Below, in pieces: positions 41,363 to 53,229 of a DNA stretch of 64,000 nucleotides; the first letter of the stretch is position 1, and the number at the start of each line of letters is the position of its first letter. The notes below the pieces were generated by a model. The model worked only from the letters and a program-made list of their open reading frames with translations, searched no databases and had not been told where the DNA came from. This DNA is from Rhabditoides inermis (taxonomy: Eukaryota > Nematoda > Chromadorea > Rhabditida > Rhabditidae), in assembly GCA_963966185.1 (NCBI GenBank), contig CAWZYM010000138.1, positions 323,482 to 387,481 on the forward strand. Reading direction: 5' to 3'. The translations under genes and the position numbers were made by a program.

Positions 41363-44300
41363 AAACAGTCGATTCCAGACCCAACCTGTCAAGGGAGGAG
41401 CTGCTATATATGGATATCAAGGCGCCCTTCCACATATCATCTTTACCACTTGAAAGAGCATCCAAAATACTAATTTTTAAAATAGTTCAGTCTGATTAAA
41501 TCTTGAGTTTTCGTGTTAGTTTCGCATTAAAACAGTCGATTGTAGACCCAACCTGTCAAGGGAGGAGCTGCTATATATGGATAGCAATGCGCCCTTCCAA
41601 ATATCATCTTTACCACTTGAAAGAGCATCCAAAGTACTATATTTTAAAATAGTTCAGTCTGATTAAATCTTGACTTTTCGTGTTAGTTTCGCATTAAAAC
41701 AGTCGATTCCAGACCCAACCTGTCAAGGGAGGAGCTGCTATATATGGATAGCAATGCGCCCTTCCACATATCATCTTTACCACTTGAAAGAGCATCCAAA
41801 ATACTGAATTTTAAAGTAGTTCAGTCTGATTAAATCTTGACTTTTCGTGTTAGTTTCGCATTAAAACAGTCGATTCTAGACCCAACCTGTCAAGGGAGGA
41901 GCTGCTATATATGGATAGCAATGCGCCCTTCCACATATCATCTTTACCACTTGAAAGAGCATCCAAAATACTATATTTTAGAATAGTTCAGTCTGATTTA
42001 ATCTTGACTTTTCGTGTTAGTTTCGCATTAAAACAGTCGATTCCAGACCCAACCTGTCAAGGGAGGAGCTGCTTCATATGGATAGCAATGCGCCCTTCCA
42101 CATATCATCTTTACCACTGGAAAGAGCATCCAAAATACTATATTTTAAAATAGTTCAGTCTGATTAAATCTTGACTTTTCGTGTTAGTTTCGCATTAAAA
42201 CAGTCGATTCCAGACCCAACCTGTCAAGGAAGGAGCTTCTATATATGGATATCAAGGCGCCCTTCCACATATCATCACTACCATTTGATAGAGCATCCAA
42301 AGTACTATATTTTAAAATAGTTCAGTCTGATTAAATCTTGACTTTTCGTGTTAGTTTCGCATTAAAACAGTCGATTCCAGACCCAACCTGTCAAGGGAGG
42401 AGCTGCTTCATATGGATAGCAATGCGCCCTTCCACATATCATCTTTACCACTTGAAAGAGCATCCAAAGTACTATATTTTAAAATAGTTCAGTCTGATTA
42501 AATCTTGACTTTTCGTGTTAGTTTCGCATTAAAACAGTCGATTCCAGACCCAACCTGTCAAGGGAGGAGCTGCTATATATGGATAGCAATGCGCCCTTCC
42601 ACATATCATCTTTACCACTTGAAAGAGCATCCAAAATACTGAATTTTAAAGTAGTTCAGTCTGATTAAATCTTGACTTTTCGTGTTAGTTTCGCATTAAA
42701 ACAGTCGATTCTAGACCCAACCTGTCAAGGGAGGAGCTGCTATATATGGATAGCAATGCGCCCTTCCACATATCATCTTTACCACTTGAAAGAGCATCCA
42801 AAATACTATATTTTAGAATAGTTCAGTCTGATTTAATCTTGACTTTTCGTGTTAGTTTCGCATTAAAACAGTCGATTCCAGACCCAACCTGTCAAGGGAG
42901 GAGCTGCTTCATATGGATAGCAATGCGCCCTTCCACATATCATCTTTACCACTGGAAAGAGCATCCAAAATACTATATTTTAAAATAGTTCAGTCTGATT
43001 AAATCTTGACTTTTCGTGTTAGTTTCGCATTAAAACAGTCGATTCCAGACCCAACCTGTCAAGGAAGGAGCTTCTATATATGGATATCAAGGCGCCCTTC
43101 CACATATCATCACTACCATTTGATAGAACATCCAAAATACTATATTTTAAAATAGTTCAGTCTGATTAAATCTTGACTTTTCGTGTTAGTTTCGCATTAA
43201 AACAGTCGATTCCAGACCCAACCTGTCAAGGGAGGAGCTGCTATATATGGATATCAAGGCGCCCTTTCACATATCATCTCTACCACTTGAAAGAGCATCC
43301 AAAATACTATATTTTAAAATAGTTCAGTCTGATTAAATCTTGACTTTTCGTGTTAGTTTCGCATTGAAACAGTCGATTCCAGACCCAACCTGTCAAGGGA
43401 GGAGCTGCTTCATATGGATAGCAATGCGCCCTTCCACATATCATCTTTACCACTTGAAAGAGCATCCAAAATACTATATTTTAAAATAGTTCAGTCTGAT
43501 TAAATCTTGACTTTTCGTGTTAGTTTCGCATTAAAACAGTCGATTCCAGACCCAACCTGTCAAGGAAGGAGCTTCTATATATGGATATCAAGGCGCCCTT
43601 CCACATATCATCACTACCATTTGATAGAGCATCCAAAATACTAAATTTTAAAAAAGTTCAGTCTGATTAAATCTTGACTTTTCGTGTTAGTTTCGCATTA
43701 AAACAGTCGATTCCAGACCCAACCTGTCAAGGGAGGAGCTGCTATATATGGATATCAAGGCGCCCTTCCACATATCATCTTTACCACTTGAAAGAGCATC
43801 CAAAATACTAATTTTTAAAATAGTTCAGTCTGATTAAATCTTGAGTTTTCGTGTTAGTTTCGCATTAAAACAGTCGATTGTAGACCCAACCTGTCAAGGG
43901 AGGAGCTGCTATATATGGATAGCAATGCGCCCTTCCAAATATCATCTTTACCACTTGAAAGAGCATCCAAAGTACTATATTTTAAAATAGTTCAGTCTGA
44001 TTAAATCTTGACTTTTCGTGTTAGTTTCGCATTAAAACAGTCGATTCCAGACCCAACCTGTCAAGGGAGGAGCTGCTATATATGGATAGCAATGCGCCCT
44101 TCCACATATCATCTTCACCACTTGAAAGAGCATCCAAAATACTGAATTTTAAAGTAGTTCAGTCTGATTAAATCTTGACTTTTCGTGTTAGTTTCGCATT
44201 AAAACAGTCGATTCTCGACCCAACCTGTCAAGGGAGGAGCTGCTATATATGGATAGCAATGCGCCCTTCCACATATCATCTTTACCACTTGAAAGAGCAT

Positions 44301-44512
44301 CCAAAATACTACATTTTAGAATAGTTCAGTCTGATTTAATCTTGACTTTTCGTGTTAGTTTCGCATTAAAACAGTCGATTCCAGACCCAACCTGTCAAGG
44401 GAGGAGCTTCTATATATGGATATCAAGGCGCCCTTCCACATATCATCTTCACCACTTGAAAGAGCATCCAAAATACTATATTTTAAATTAGTTCAGTCTG
44501 ATTAAATCTTGA
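41363..44512 (+). repeat. Long-range 11022-bp-offset duplicate, copy 2
   Basis: Counterpart of 30341-33490. Private changes include AAAGTACT near 42300, GCCCTTTCAC near 43261 and AAAAAAGTTC near 43660. It overlaps core cassette copy 6 and the start of the 3840-bp duplication. Confidence 0.75.
43263..44442 (+). repeat. Core cassette, copy 6
   Basis: Offset 4845 bp from copy 5. Private changes include GCCCTTTCACATATC near 43261 and CTAAATTTTAAAAAAGTTC near 43655. Its right part, from about 43815, is included in the 3840-bp perfect duplication. Confidence 0.8.
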
Positions 44513-47500
44513 CTTTTCGTGTTAGTTTCGCATTGAAACAGTCGATTCCAGACCCAACCTGTCAAGGGAGGAGCTGCTTCATATGTTTAGCAATGCGCCC
44601 TTCCACATATCATCTTTACCACTTGAAAGAGCATCCAAAATACTATATTTTAAAATAGTTCAGTCTGATTAAATCTTGACTTTTCGTGTTAGTTTCGCAT
44701 TAAAACAGTCGATTCCAGACCCAACCTGTCAAGGAAGGAGCTTCTATATATGGATATCAAGGCGCCCTTCCACATATCATCACTACCATTTGATAGAGCA
44801 TCCAAAATACTATATTTTAAAATCGTTCAGTCTGATTAAATCTTGACTTTTCGTGTTACTTTCGCATTAAAACAGTCGATTCCAGACCCAACCTTTCAAG
44901 GGAGGAGCTGCTATATATGGATATCAAGGCGCCCTTCCACATATCATCTTTACCACTTGAAAGAGCATCCAAAATACTATATTTTAAAATAGTTCAGTCT
45001 GATTAAATCTTGACTTTTCGTGTTAGTTTCGCATTAAAACAGTCGATTCCAGACCCAACCTGTCAAGGAAGGAGCTTCTATATATGGATATCAAGGCGCC
45101 CTTCCACATATCATCACTACCATTTGATAGAGCATCCAAAATACTATATTTTAAAATAGTTCAGTCTGATTAAATCTTGACTTTTCGTGTTAGTTTCGCA
45201 TTAAAACAGTCGATTCCAGACCCAACCTGTCAAGGGAGGAGCTGCTATATATGGATATCAAGGCGCCCTTCCACATATCATCTTTACCACTTGAAAGAGC
45301 ATCCAAAATACTATACTTTAAAATAGTTCAGTCTGATTAAATCTTGACTTTTCGTGTTAGTTTCGCATTGAAACAGTCGATTCCAGACCCAACCTGTCAA
45401 GGGAGGAGCTGCTTCATATGGATAGCAATGCGCCCTTCCACATATCATCTTTACCACTTGAAAGAGCATCCATAATACTATATTTTAAAATAGTTCAGTC
45501 TGATTAAATCTTGACTTTTCGTGTTAGTTTCGCATTAAAACAGTCGATTCCAGACCCAACCTGTCAAGGAAGGAGCTTCTATATATGGATATCAAGGCGC
45601 CCTTCCACATATCATCACTACCATTTGATAGAGCATCCAAAATACTATATTTTAAAATAGTTCAGTCTGATTAAATCTTGACTTTTCGTGTTAGTTTCGC
45701 ATTAAAACAGTCGATTCCAGACCCAACCTGTCAAGGGAGGAGCTGCTATATATGGATATCAAGGCGCCCTTCCACATATCATCTTTACCACTTGAAAGAG
45801 CATCCAAAATACTAATTTTTAAAATAGTTCAGTCTGATTAAATCTTGACTTTTCGTGTTAGTTTCGCATTAAAACAGTCGATTCCAGACCCAACCTGTCA
45901 AGGGAGGAGCTGCTATATATGGATAGCAATGCGCCCTTCCACATATCATCTTTACCACTTGAAAGAGCATCCAAAATACTATATTTTAAAATAGTTCAGT
46001 CTGATTAAATCTTGACTTTTCGTGTTAGTTTCGCATTAAAACAGTCGATTCCAGACCCAACCTGTCAAGGAAGGAGCTTCTATATATGGATATCAAGGCG
46101 CCCTTCCACATATCATCACTACCATTTGATAGAGCATCCAAAATACTATATTTTAAAATAGTTCAGTCTGATTAAATCTTGACTTTTCGTGTTAGTTTCG
46201 CATTAAAACAGTCGATTCCAGACCCAACCTGTCAAGGGAGGAGCTGCTTCATATGGATAGCAATGCGCCCTTCCACATATCATCTTTACCACTTGAAAGA
46301 GCATCCATAATACTATATTTTAAAATAGTTCAGTCTGATTAAATCTTGACTTTTCGTGTTAGTTTCGCATTAAAACAGTCGATTCCAGACCCAACCTGTC
46401 AAGGAAGGAGCTTCTATATATGGATATCAAGGCGCCCTTCCACATATCATCACTACCATTTGATAGAGCATCCAAAATACTATATTTTAAAATAGTTCAG
46501 TCTGATTAAATCTTGACTTTTCGTGTTAGTTTCGCATTAAAACAGTCGATTCCAGACCCAACCTGTCAAGGGAGGAGCTGCTATATATGGATATCAAGGC
46601 GCCCTTCCACATATCATCTTTACCACTTGAAAGAGCATCCAAAATACTAATTTTTAAAATAGTTCAGTCTGATTAAATCTTGAGTTTTCGTGTTAGTTTC
46701 GCATTAAAACAGTCGATTGTAGACCCAACCTGTCAAGGGAGGAGCTGCTATATATGGATAGCAATGCGCCCTTCCAAATATCATCTTTACCACTTGAAAG
46801 AGCATCCAAAGTACTATATTTTAAAATAGTTCAGTCTGATTAAATCTTGACTTTTCGTGTTAGTTTCGCATTAAAACAGTCGATTCCAGACCCAACCTGT
46901 CAAGGGAGGAGCTGCTATATATGGATAGCAATGCGCCCTTCCACATATCATCTTCACCACTTGAAAGAGCATCCAAAATACTGAATTTTAAAGTAGTTCA
47001 GTCTGATTAAATCTTGACTTTTCGTGTTAGTTTCGCATTAAAACAGTCGATTCTAGACCCAACCTGTCAAGGGAGGAGCTGCTATATATGGATAGCAATG
47101 CGCCCTTCCACATATCATCTTCACCACTTGAAAGAGCATCCAAAATACTATATTTTAGAATAGTTCAGTCTGATTTAATCTTGACTTTTCGTGTTAGTTT
47201 CGCATTAAAACAGTCGATTCCAGACCCAACCTGTCAAGGGAGGAGCTTCTATATATGGATATCAAGGCGCCCTTCCACATATCATCACTACCATTTGATA
47301 GAGCATCCAAAATACTATATTTTAAAATAGTTCAGTCTGATTAAATCTTGAGTTTTCGTGTTAGTTTCGCATTAAAACAGTCGATTGTAGACCCAACCTG
47401 TCAAGGGAGGAGCTGCTATATATGGATAGCAATGCGCCCTTCCAAATATCATCTTTACCACTTGAAAGAACATCCATGTACTATATTTTAAAATAGTTCA

Positions 47501-47654
47501 GTCTGATTAAATCTTGACTTTTCGTGTTAGTTTCGCATTAAAACAGTCGATTCCAGACCCAACCTGTCAAGGGAGGAGCTGCTATATATGGATAGCAATG
47601 CGCCCTTCCACATATCATCTTTACCACTTGAAAGAGCATCCAAAATACTGAATT
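43815..47654 (+). repeat. 3840-bp perfect tandem duplication, copy 1 (23 monomers)
   Basis: Lines 3840 bp apart compare base for base, and I found no difference between this segment and 47655-51494, even at rare variants such as CTATACTTTAAAATAG (45311 and 49151), CAACCTTTCAAGG, CCATGTACT (47475 and 51315) and ATGTTTAGC. Absence of any private mutation over 3.8 kb, while neighbouring monomers differ by several percent, marks this as the most recent event visible, or as an assembly error. Confidence 0.93.
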
Positions 47655-50600
47655 TTAAAATAGTTCAGTCTGATTAAATCTTGAGTTTTCGTGTTAGTTT
47701 CGCATTAAAACAGTCGATTGTAGACCCAACCTGTCAAGGGAGGAGCTGCTATATATGGATAGCAATGCGCCCTTCCAAATATCATCTTTACCACTTGAAA
47801 GAGCATCCAAAGTACTATATTTTAAAATAGTTCAGTCTGATTAAATCTTGACTTTTCGTGTTAGTTTCGCATTAAAACAGTCGATTCCAGACCCAACCTG
47901 TCAAGGGAGGAGCTGCTATATATGGATAGCAATGCGCCCTTCCACATATCATCTTCACCACTTGAAAGAGCATCCAAAATACTGAATTTTAAAGTAGTTC
48001 AGTCTGATTAAATCTTGACTTTTCGTGTTAGTTTCGCATTAAAACAGTCGATTCTCGACCCAACCTGTCAAGGGAGGAGCTGCTATATATGGATAGCAAT
48101 GCGCCCTTCCACATATCATCTTTACCACTTGAAAGAGCATCCAAAATACTACATTTTAGAATAGTTCAGTCTGATTTAATCTTGACTTTTCGTGTTAGTT
48201 TCGCATTAAAACAGTCGATTCCAGACCCAACCTGTCAAGGGAGGAGCTTCTATATATGGATATCAAGGCGCCCTTCCACATATCATCTTCACCACTTGAA
48301 AGAGCATCCAAAATACTATATTTTAAATTAGTTCAGTCTGATTAAATCTTGACTTTTCGTGTTAGTTTCGCATTGAAACAGTCGATTCCAGACCCAACCT
48401 GTCAAGGGAGGAGCTGCTTCATATGTTTAGCAATGCGCCCTTCCACATATCATCTTTACCACTTGAAAGAGCATCCAAAATACTATATTTTAAAATAGTT
48501 CAGTCTGATTAAATCTTGACTTTTCGTGTTAGTTTCGCATTAAAACAGTCGATTCCAGACCCAACCTGTCAAGGAAGGAGCTTCTATATATGGATATCAA
48601 GGCGCCCTTCCACATATCATCACTACCATTTGATAGAGCATCCAAAATACTATATTTTAAAATCGTTCAGTCTGATTAAATCTTGACTTTTCGTGTTACT
48701 TTCGCATTAAAACAGTCGATTCCAGACCCAACCTTTCAAGGGAGGAGCTGCTATATATGGATATCAAGGCGCCCTTCCACATATCATCTTTACCACTTGA
48801 AAGAGCATCCAAAATACTATATTTTAAAATAGTTCAGTCTGATTAAATCTTGACTTTTCGTGTTAGTTTCGCATTAAAACAGTCGATTCCAGACCCAACC
48901 TGTCAAGGAAGGAGCTTCTATATATGGATATCAAGGCGCCCTTCCACATATCATCACTACCATTTGATAGAGCATCCAAAATACTATATTTTAAAATAGT
49001 TCAGTCTGATTAAATCTTGACTTTTCGTGTTAGTTTCGCATTAAAACAGTCGATTCCAGACCCAACCTGTCAAGGGAGGAGCTGCTATATATGGATATCA
49101 AGGCGCCCTTCCACATATCATCTTTACCACTTGAAAGAGCATCCAAAATACTATACTTTAAAATAGTTCAGTCTGATTAAATCTTGACTTTTCGTGTTAG
49201 TTTCGCATTGAAACAGTCGATTCCAGACCCAACCTGTCAAGGGAGGAGCTGCTTCATATGGATAGCAATGCGCCCTTCCACATATCATCTTTACCACTTG
49301 AAAGAGCATCCATAATACTATATTTTAAAATAGTTCAGTCTGATTAAATCTTGACTTTTCGTGTTAGTTTCGCATTAAAACAGTCGATTCCAGACCCAAC
49401 CTGTCAAGGAAGGAGCTTCTATATATGGATATCAAGGCGCCCTTCCACATATCATCACTACCATTTGATAGAGCATCCAAAATACTATATTTTAAAATAG
49501 TTCAGTCTGATTAAATCTTGACTTTTCGTGTTAGTTTCGCATTAAAACAGTCGATTCCAGACCCAACCTGTCAAGGGAGGAGCTGCTATATATGGATATC
49601 AAGGCGCCCTTCCACATATCATCTTTACCACTTGAAAGAGCATCCAAAATACTAATTTTTAAAATAGTTCAGTCTGATTAAATCTTGACTTTTCGTGTTA
49701 GTTTCGCATTAAAACAGTCGATTCCAGACCCAACCTGTCAAGGGAGGAGCTGCTATATATGGATAGCAATGCGCCCTTCCACATATCATCTTTACCACTT
49801 GAAAGAGCATCCAAAATACTATATTTTAAAATAGTTCAGTCTGATTAAATCTTGACTTTTCGTGTTAGTTTCGCATTAAAACAGTCGATTCCAGACCCAA
49901 CCTGTCAAGGAAGGAGCTTCTATATATGGATATCAAGGCGCCCTTCCACATATCATCACTACCATTTGATAGAGCATCCAAAATACTATATTTTAAAATA
50001 GTTCAGTCTGATTAAATCTTGACTTTTCGTGTTAGTTTCGCATTAAAACAGTCGATTCCAGACCCAACCTGTCAAGGGAGGAGCTGCTTCATATGGATAG
50101 CAATGCGCCCTTCCACATATCATCTTTACCACTTGAAAGAGCATCCATAATACTATATTTTAAAATAGTTCAGTCTGATTAAATCTTGACTTTTCGTGTT
50201 AGTTTCGCATTAAAACAGTCGATTCCAGACCCAACCTGTCAAGGAAGGAGCTTCTATATATGGATATCAAGGCGCCCTTCCACATATCATCACTACCATT
50301 TGATAGAGCATCCAAAATACTATATTTTAAAATAGTTCAGTCTGATTAAATCTTGACTTTTCGTGTTAGTTTCGCATTAAAACAGTCGATTCCAGACCCA
50401 ACCTGTCAAGGGAGGAGCTGCTATATATGGATATCAAGGCGCCCTTCCACATATCATCTTTACCACTTGAAAGAGCATCCAAAATACTAATTTTTAAAAT
50501 AGTTCAGTCTGATTAAATCTTGAGTTTTCGTGTTAGTTTCGCATTAAAACAGTCGATTGTAGACCCAACCTGTCAAGGGAGGAGCTGCTATATATGGATA

Positions 50601-51494
50601 GCAATGCGCCCTTCCAAATATCATCTTTACCACTTGAAAGAGCATCCAAAGTACTATATTTTAAAATAGTTCAGTCTGATTAAATCTTGACTTTTCGTGT
50701 TAGTTTCGCATTAAAACAGTCGATTCCAGACCCAACCTGTCAAGGGAGGAGCTGCTATATATGGATAGCAATGCGCCCTTCCACATATCATCTTCACCAC
50801 TTGAAAGAGCATCCAAAATACTGAATTTTAAAGTAGTTCAGTCTGATTAAATCTTGACTTTTCGTGTTAGTTTCGCATTAAAACAGTCGATTCTAGACCC
50901 AACCTGTCAAGGGAGGAGCTGCTATATATGGATAGCAATGCGCCCTTCCACATATCATCTTCACCACTTGAAAGAGCATCCAAAATACTATATTTTAGAA
51001 TAGTTCAGTCTGATTTAATCTTGACTTTTCGTGTTAGTTTCGCATTAAAACAGTCGATTCCAGACCCAACCTGTCAAGGGAGGAGCTTCTATATATGGAT
51101 ATCAAGGCGCCCTTCCACATATCATCACTACCATTTGATAGAGCATCCAAAATACTATATTTTAAAATAGTTCAGTCTGATTAAATCTTGAGTTTTCGTG
51201 TTAGTTTCGCATTAAAACAGTCGATTGTAGACCCAACCTGTCAAGGGAGGAGCTGCTATATATGGATAGCAATGCGCCCTTCCAAATATCATCTTTACCA
51301 CTTGAAAGAACATCCATGTACTATATTTTAAAATAGTTCAGTCTGATTAAATCTTGACTTTTCGTGTTAGTTTCGCATTAAAACAGTCGATTCCAGACCC
51401 AACCTGTCAAGGGAGGAGCTGCTATATATGGATAGCAATGCGCCCTTCCACATATCATCTTTACCACTTGAAAGAGCATCCAAAATACTGAATT
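47655..51494 (+). repeat. 3840-bp perfect tandem duplication, copy 2 (23 monomers)
   Basis: Second copy of 43815-47654. At the join the monomer near 47650 is a hybrid: it begins as a CTGAATTTT monomer, which elsewhere continues AAAGTAGTTC with TTGACTTTT, but here continues AAAATAGTTC with TTGAGTTTT and GATTGTAG. The unswitched version is seen at 51490. The join keeps the 167-bp register exactly. Confidence 0.93.
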
Positions 51495-52228
51495 TTAAAG
51501 TAGTTCAGTCTGATTAAATCTTGACTTTTCGTGTTAGTTTCGCATTAAAACAGTCGATTCTAGACCCAACCTGTCAAGGGAGGAGCTGCTATATATGGAT
51601 AGCAATGCGCCCTTCCACATATCATCTTTACCACTTGAAAGAGCATCCAAAATACTATATTTTAGAATAGTTCAGTCTGATTTAATCTTGACTTTTCGTG
51701 TTAGTTTCGCATTAAAACAGTCGATTCTAGACCCAACCTGTCAAGGGAGGAGCTGCTATATATGGATAGCAATGCGCCCTTCCACATATCATCTTTACCA
51801 CTTGAAAGAGCATCCAAAATACTATATTTTAGAATAGTTCAGTCTGATTTAATCTTGACTTTTCGTGTTAGTTTCGCATTAAAACAGTCGATTCCAGACC
51901 CAACCTGTCAAGGGAGGAGCTTCTATATATGGATATCAAGGCGCCCTTCCACATATCATCTTTACCACTTGAAAGAGCATCCAAAATACTATATTTTAAA
52001 ATAGTTCAGTCTGATTAAATCTTGACTTTTCGTGTTAGTTTCGCATTAAAACAGTCGATTCCAGACCCAACCTGTCAAGGGAGGAGCTGCTATATATGGA
52101 TAGCAATGCGCCCTTCCACATATCATCTTTACCACTTGAAAGAGCATCCAAAATACTATATTTTAATGTAGTTCAGTCTGATTAAATCTTGACTTTTCGT
52201 GTTAGTTTCGCATTAAAACAGTCGATTC
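51228..52228 (+). repeat. 1001-bp tandem duplication, copy 1 (6 monomers)
   Basis: Six monomers matched by 52229-53229. Shared markers are CCATGTACT (51315, 52316), CTGAATTTTAAAGTAG, TTTTAATGTAG and a neighbouring pair of nearly identical monomers (51595-51761 and 51762-51928), both with GATTTAATC. Confidence 0.85.
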
Positions 52229-53229
52229 TAGACCCAACCTGTCAAGGGAGGAGCTGCTATATATGGATAGCAATGCGCCCTTCCAAATATCATCTTTACC
52301 ACTTGAAAGAACATCCATGTACTATATTTTAAAATAGTTCAGTCTGATTAAATCTTGACTTTTCGTGTTAGTTTCGCATTAAAACAGTCGATTCCAGACC
52401 CAACCTGTCAAGGGAGGAGCTGCTATATATGGATAGCAATGCGCCCTTCCACATATCATCTTTACCACTTGAAAGAGCATCCAAAATACTGAATTTTAAA
52501 GTAGTTCAGTCTGATTAAATCTTGACTTTTCGTGTTAGTTTCGCATTAAAACAGTCGATTCTAGACCCAACCTGTCAAGGGAGGAGCTGCTATATATGGA
52601 TAGCAATGCGCCCTTCCACATATCATCTTTACCACTTGAAAGAGCATCCAAAATACTATATTTTAGAATAGTTCAGTCTGATTTAATCTTGACTTTTCGT
52701 GTTAGTTTCGCATTAAAACAGTCGATTCTAGACCCAACCTGTCAAGGGAGGAGCTGCTATATATGGATAGCAATGCGCCCTTCCACATATCATCTTTACC
52801 ACTTGAAAGAGCATCCAAAATACTATATTTTAGAATAGTTCAGTCTGATTTAATCTTGACTTTTCGTGTTAGTTTCGCATTAAAACAGTCGATTCCAGAC
52901 CCAACCTGTCAAGGGAGGAGCTTCTATATATGGATATCAAGGCGCCCTTCCACATATCATCTTTACCACTTGAAAGAGCATCCAAAATACTATATTTTAA
53001 AATAGTTCAGTCTGAATAAATCTTGACTTTTCGTGTTAGTTTCGCATTAAAACAGTCGATTCCAGACCCAACCTGTCAAGGGAGGAGCTGCTATATATGG
53101 ATAGCAATGCGCCCTTCCACATATCATCTTTACCACTTGAAAGAGCATCCAAAATACTATATTTTAATGTAGTTCAGTCTGATTAAATCTTGACTTTTCG
53201 TGTTAGTTTCGCATTAAAACAGTCGATTC
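52229..53229 (+). repeat. 1001-bp tandem duplication, copy 2 (6 monomers)
   Basis: Second copy of 51228-52228. I see one difference, CTGAATAAATC near 53013 where the first copy has CTGATTAAATC. The next two CTGAATAAATC monomers (near 53513 and 54015) suggest this change spread locally afterwards. Confidence 0.85.

Larger units (their letters stand above)
17757..53229 (+). repeat. Homogenised HOR core
   Basis: About 212 monomers built from a small set of multi-monomer cassettes that recur in a fixed internal order. The rare variant GATTGTAG (monomer position 133 = G) serves as a phase marker: I find it at about 18821, 19656, 21661, 25503, 27508, 29012, 30516, 32854, 34524, 35192, 36861, 39031, 41538, 43876, 46715, 47716, 50555 and 51223. 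The gaps correspond to 5, 12, 23, 12, 9, 9, 14, 10, 4, 10, 13, 15, 14, 17, 6, 17 and 4 monomers. The HOR is therefore irregular in length although its pieces are near identical, as expected if unequal exchange is still active. No genes. Confidence 0.85.
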
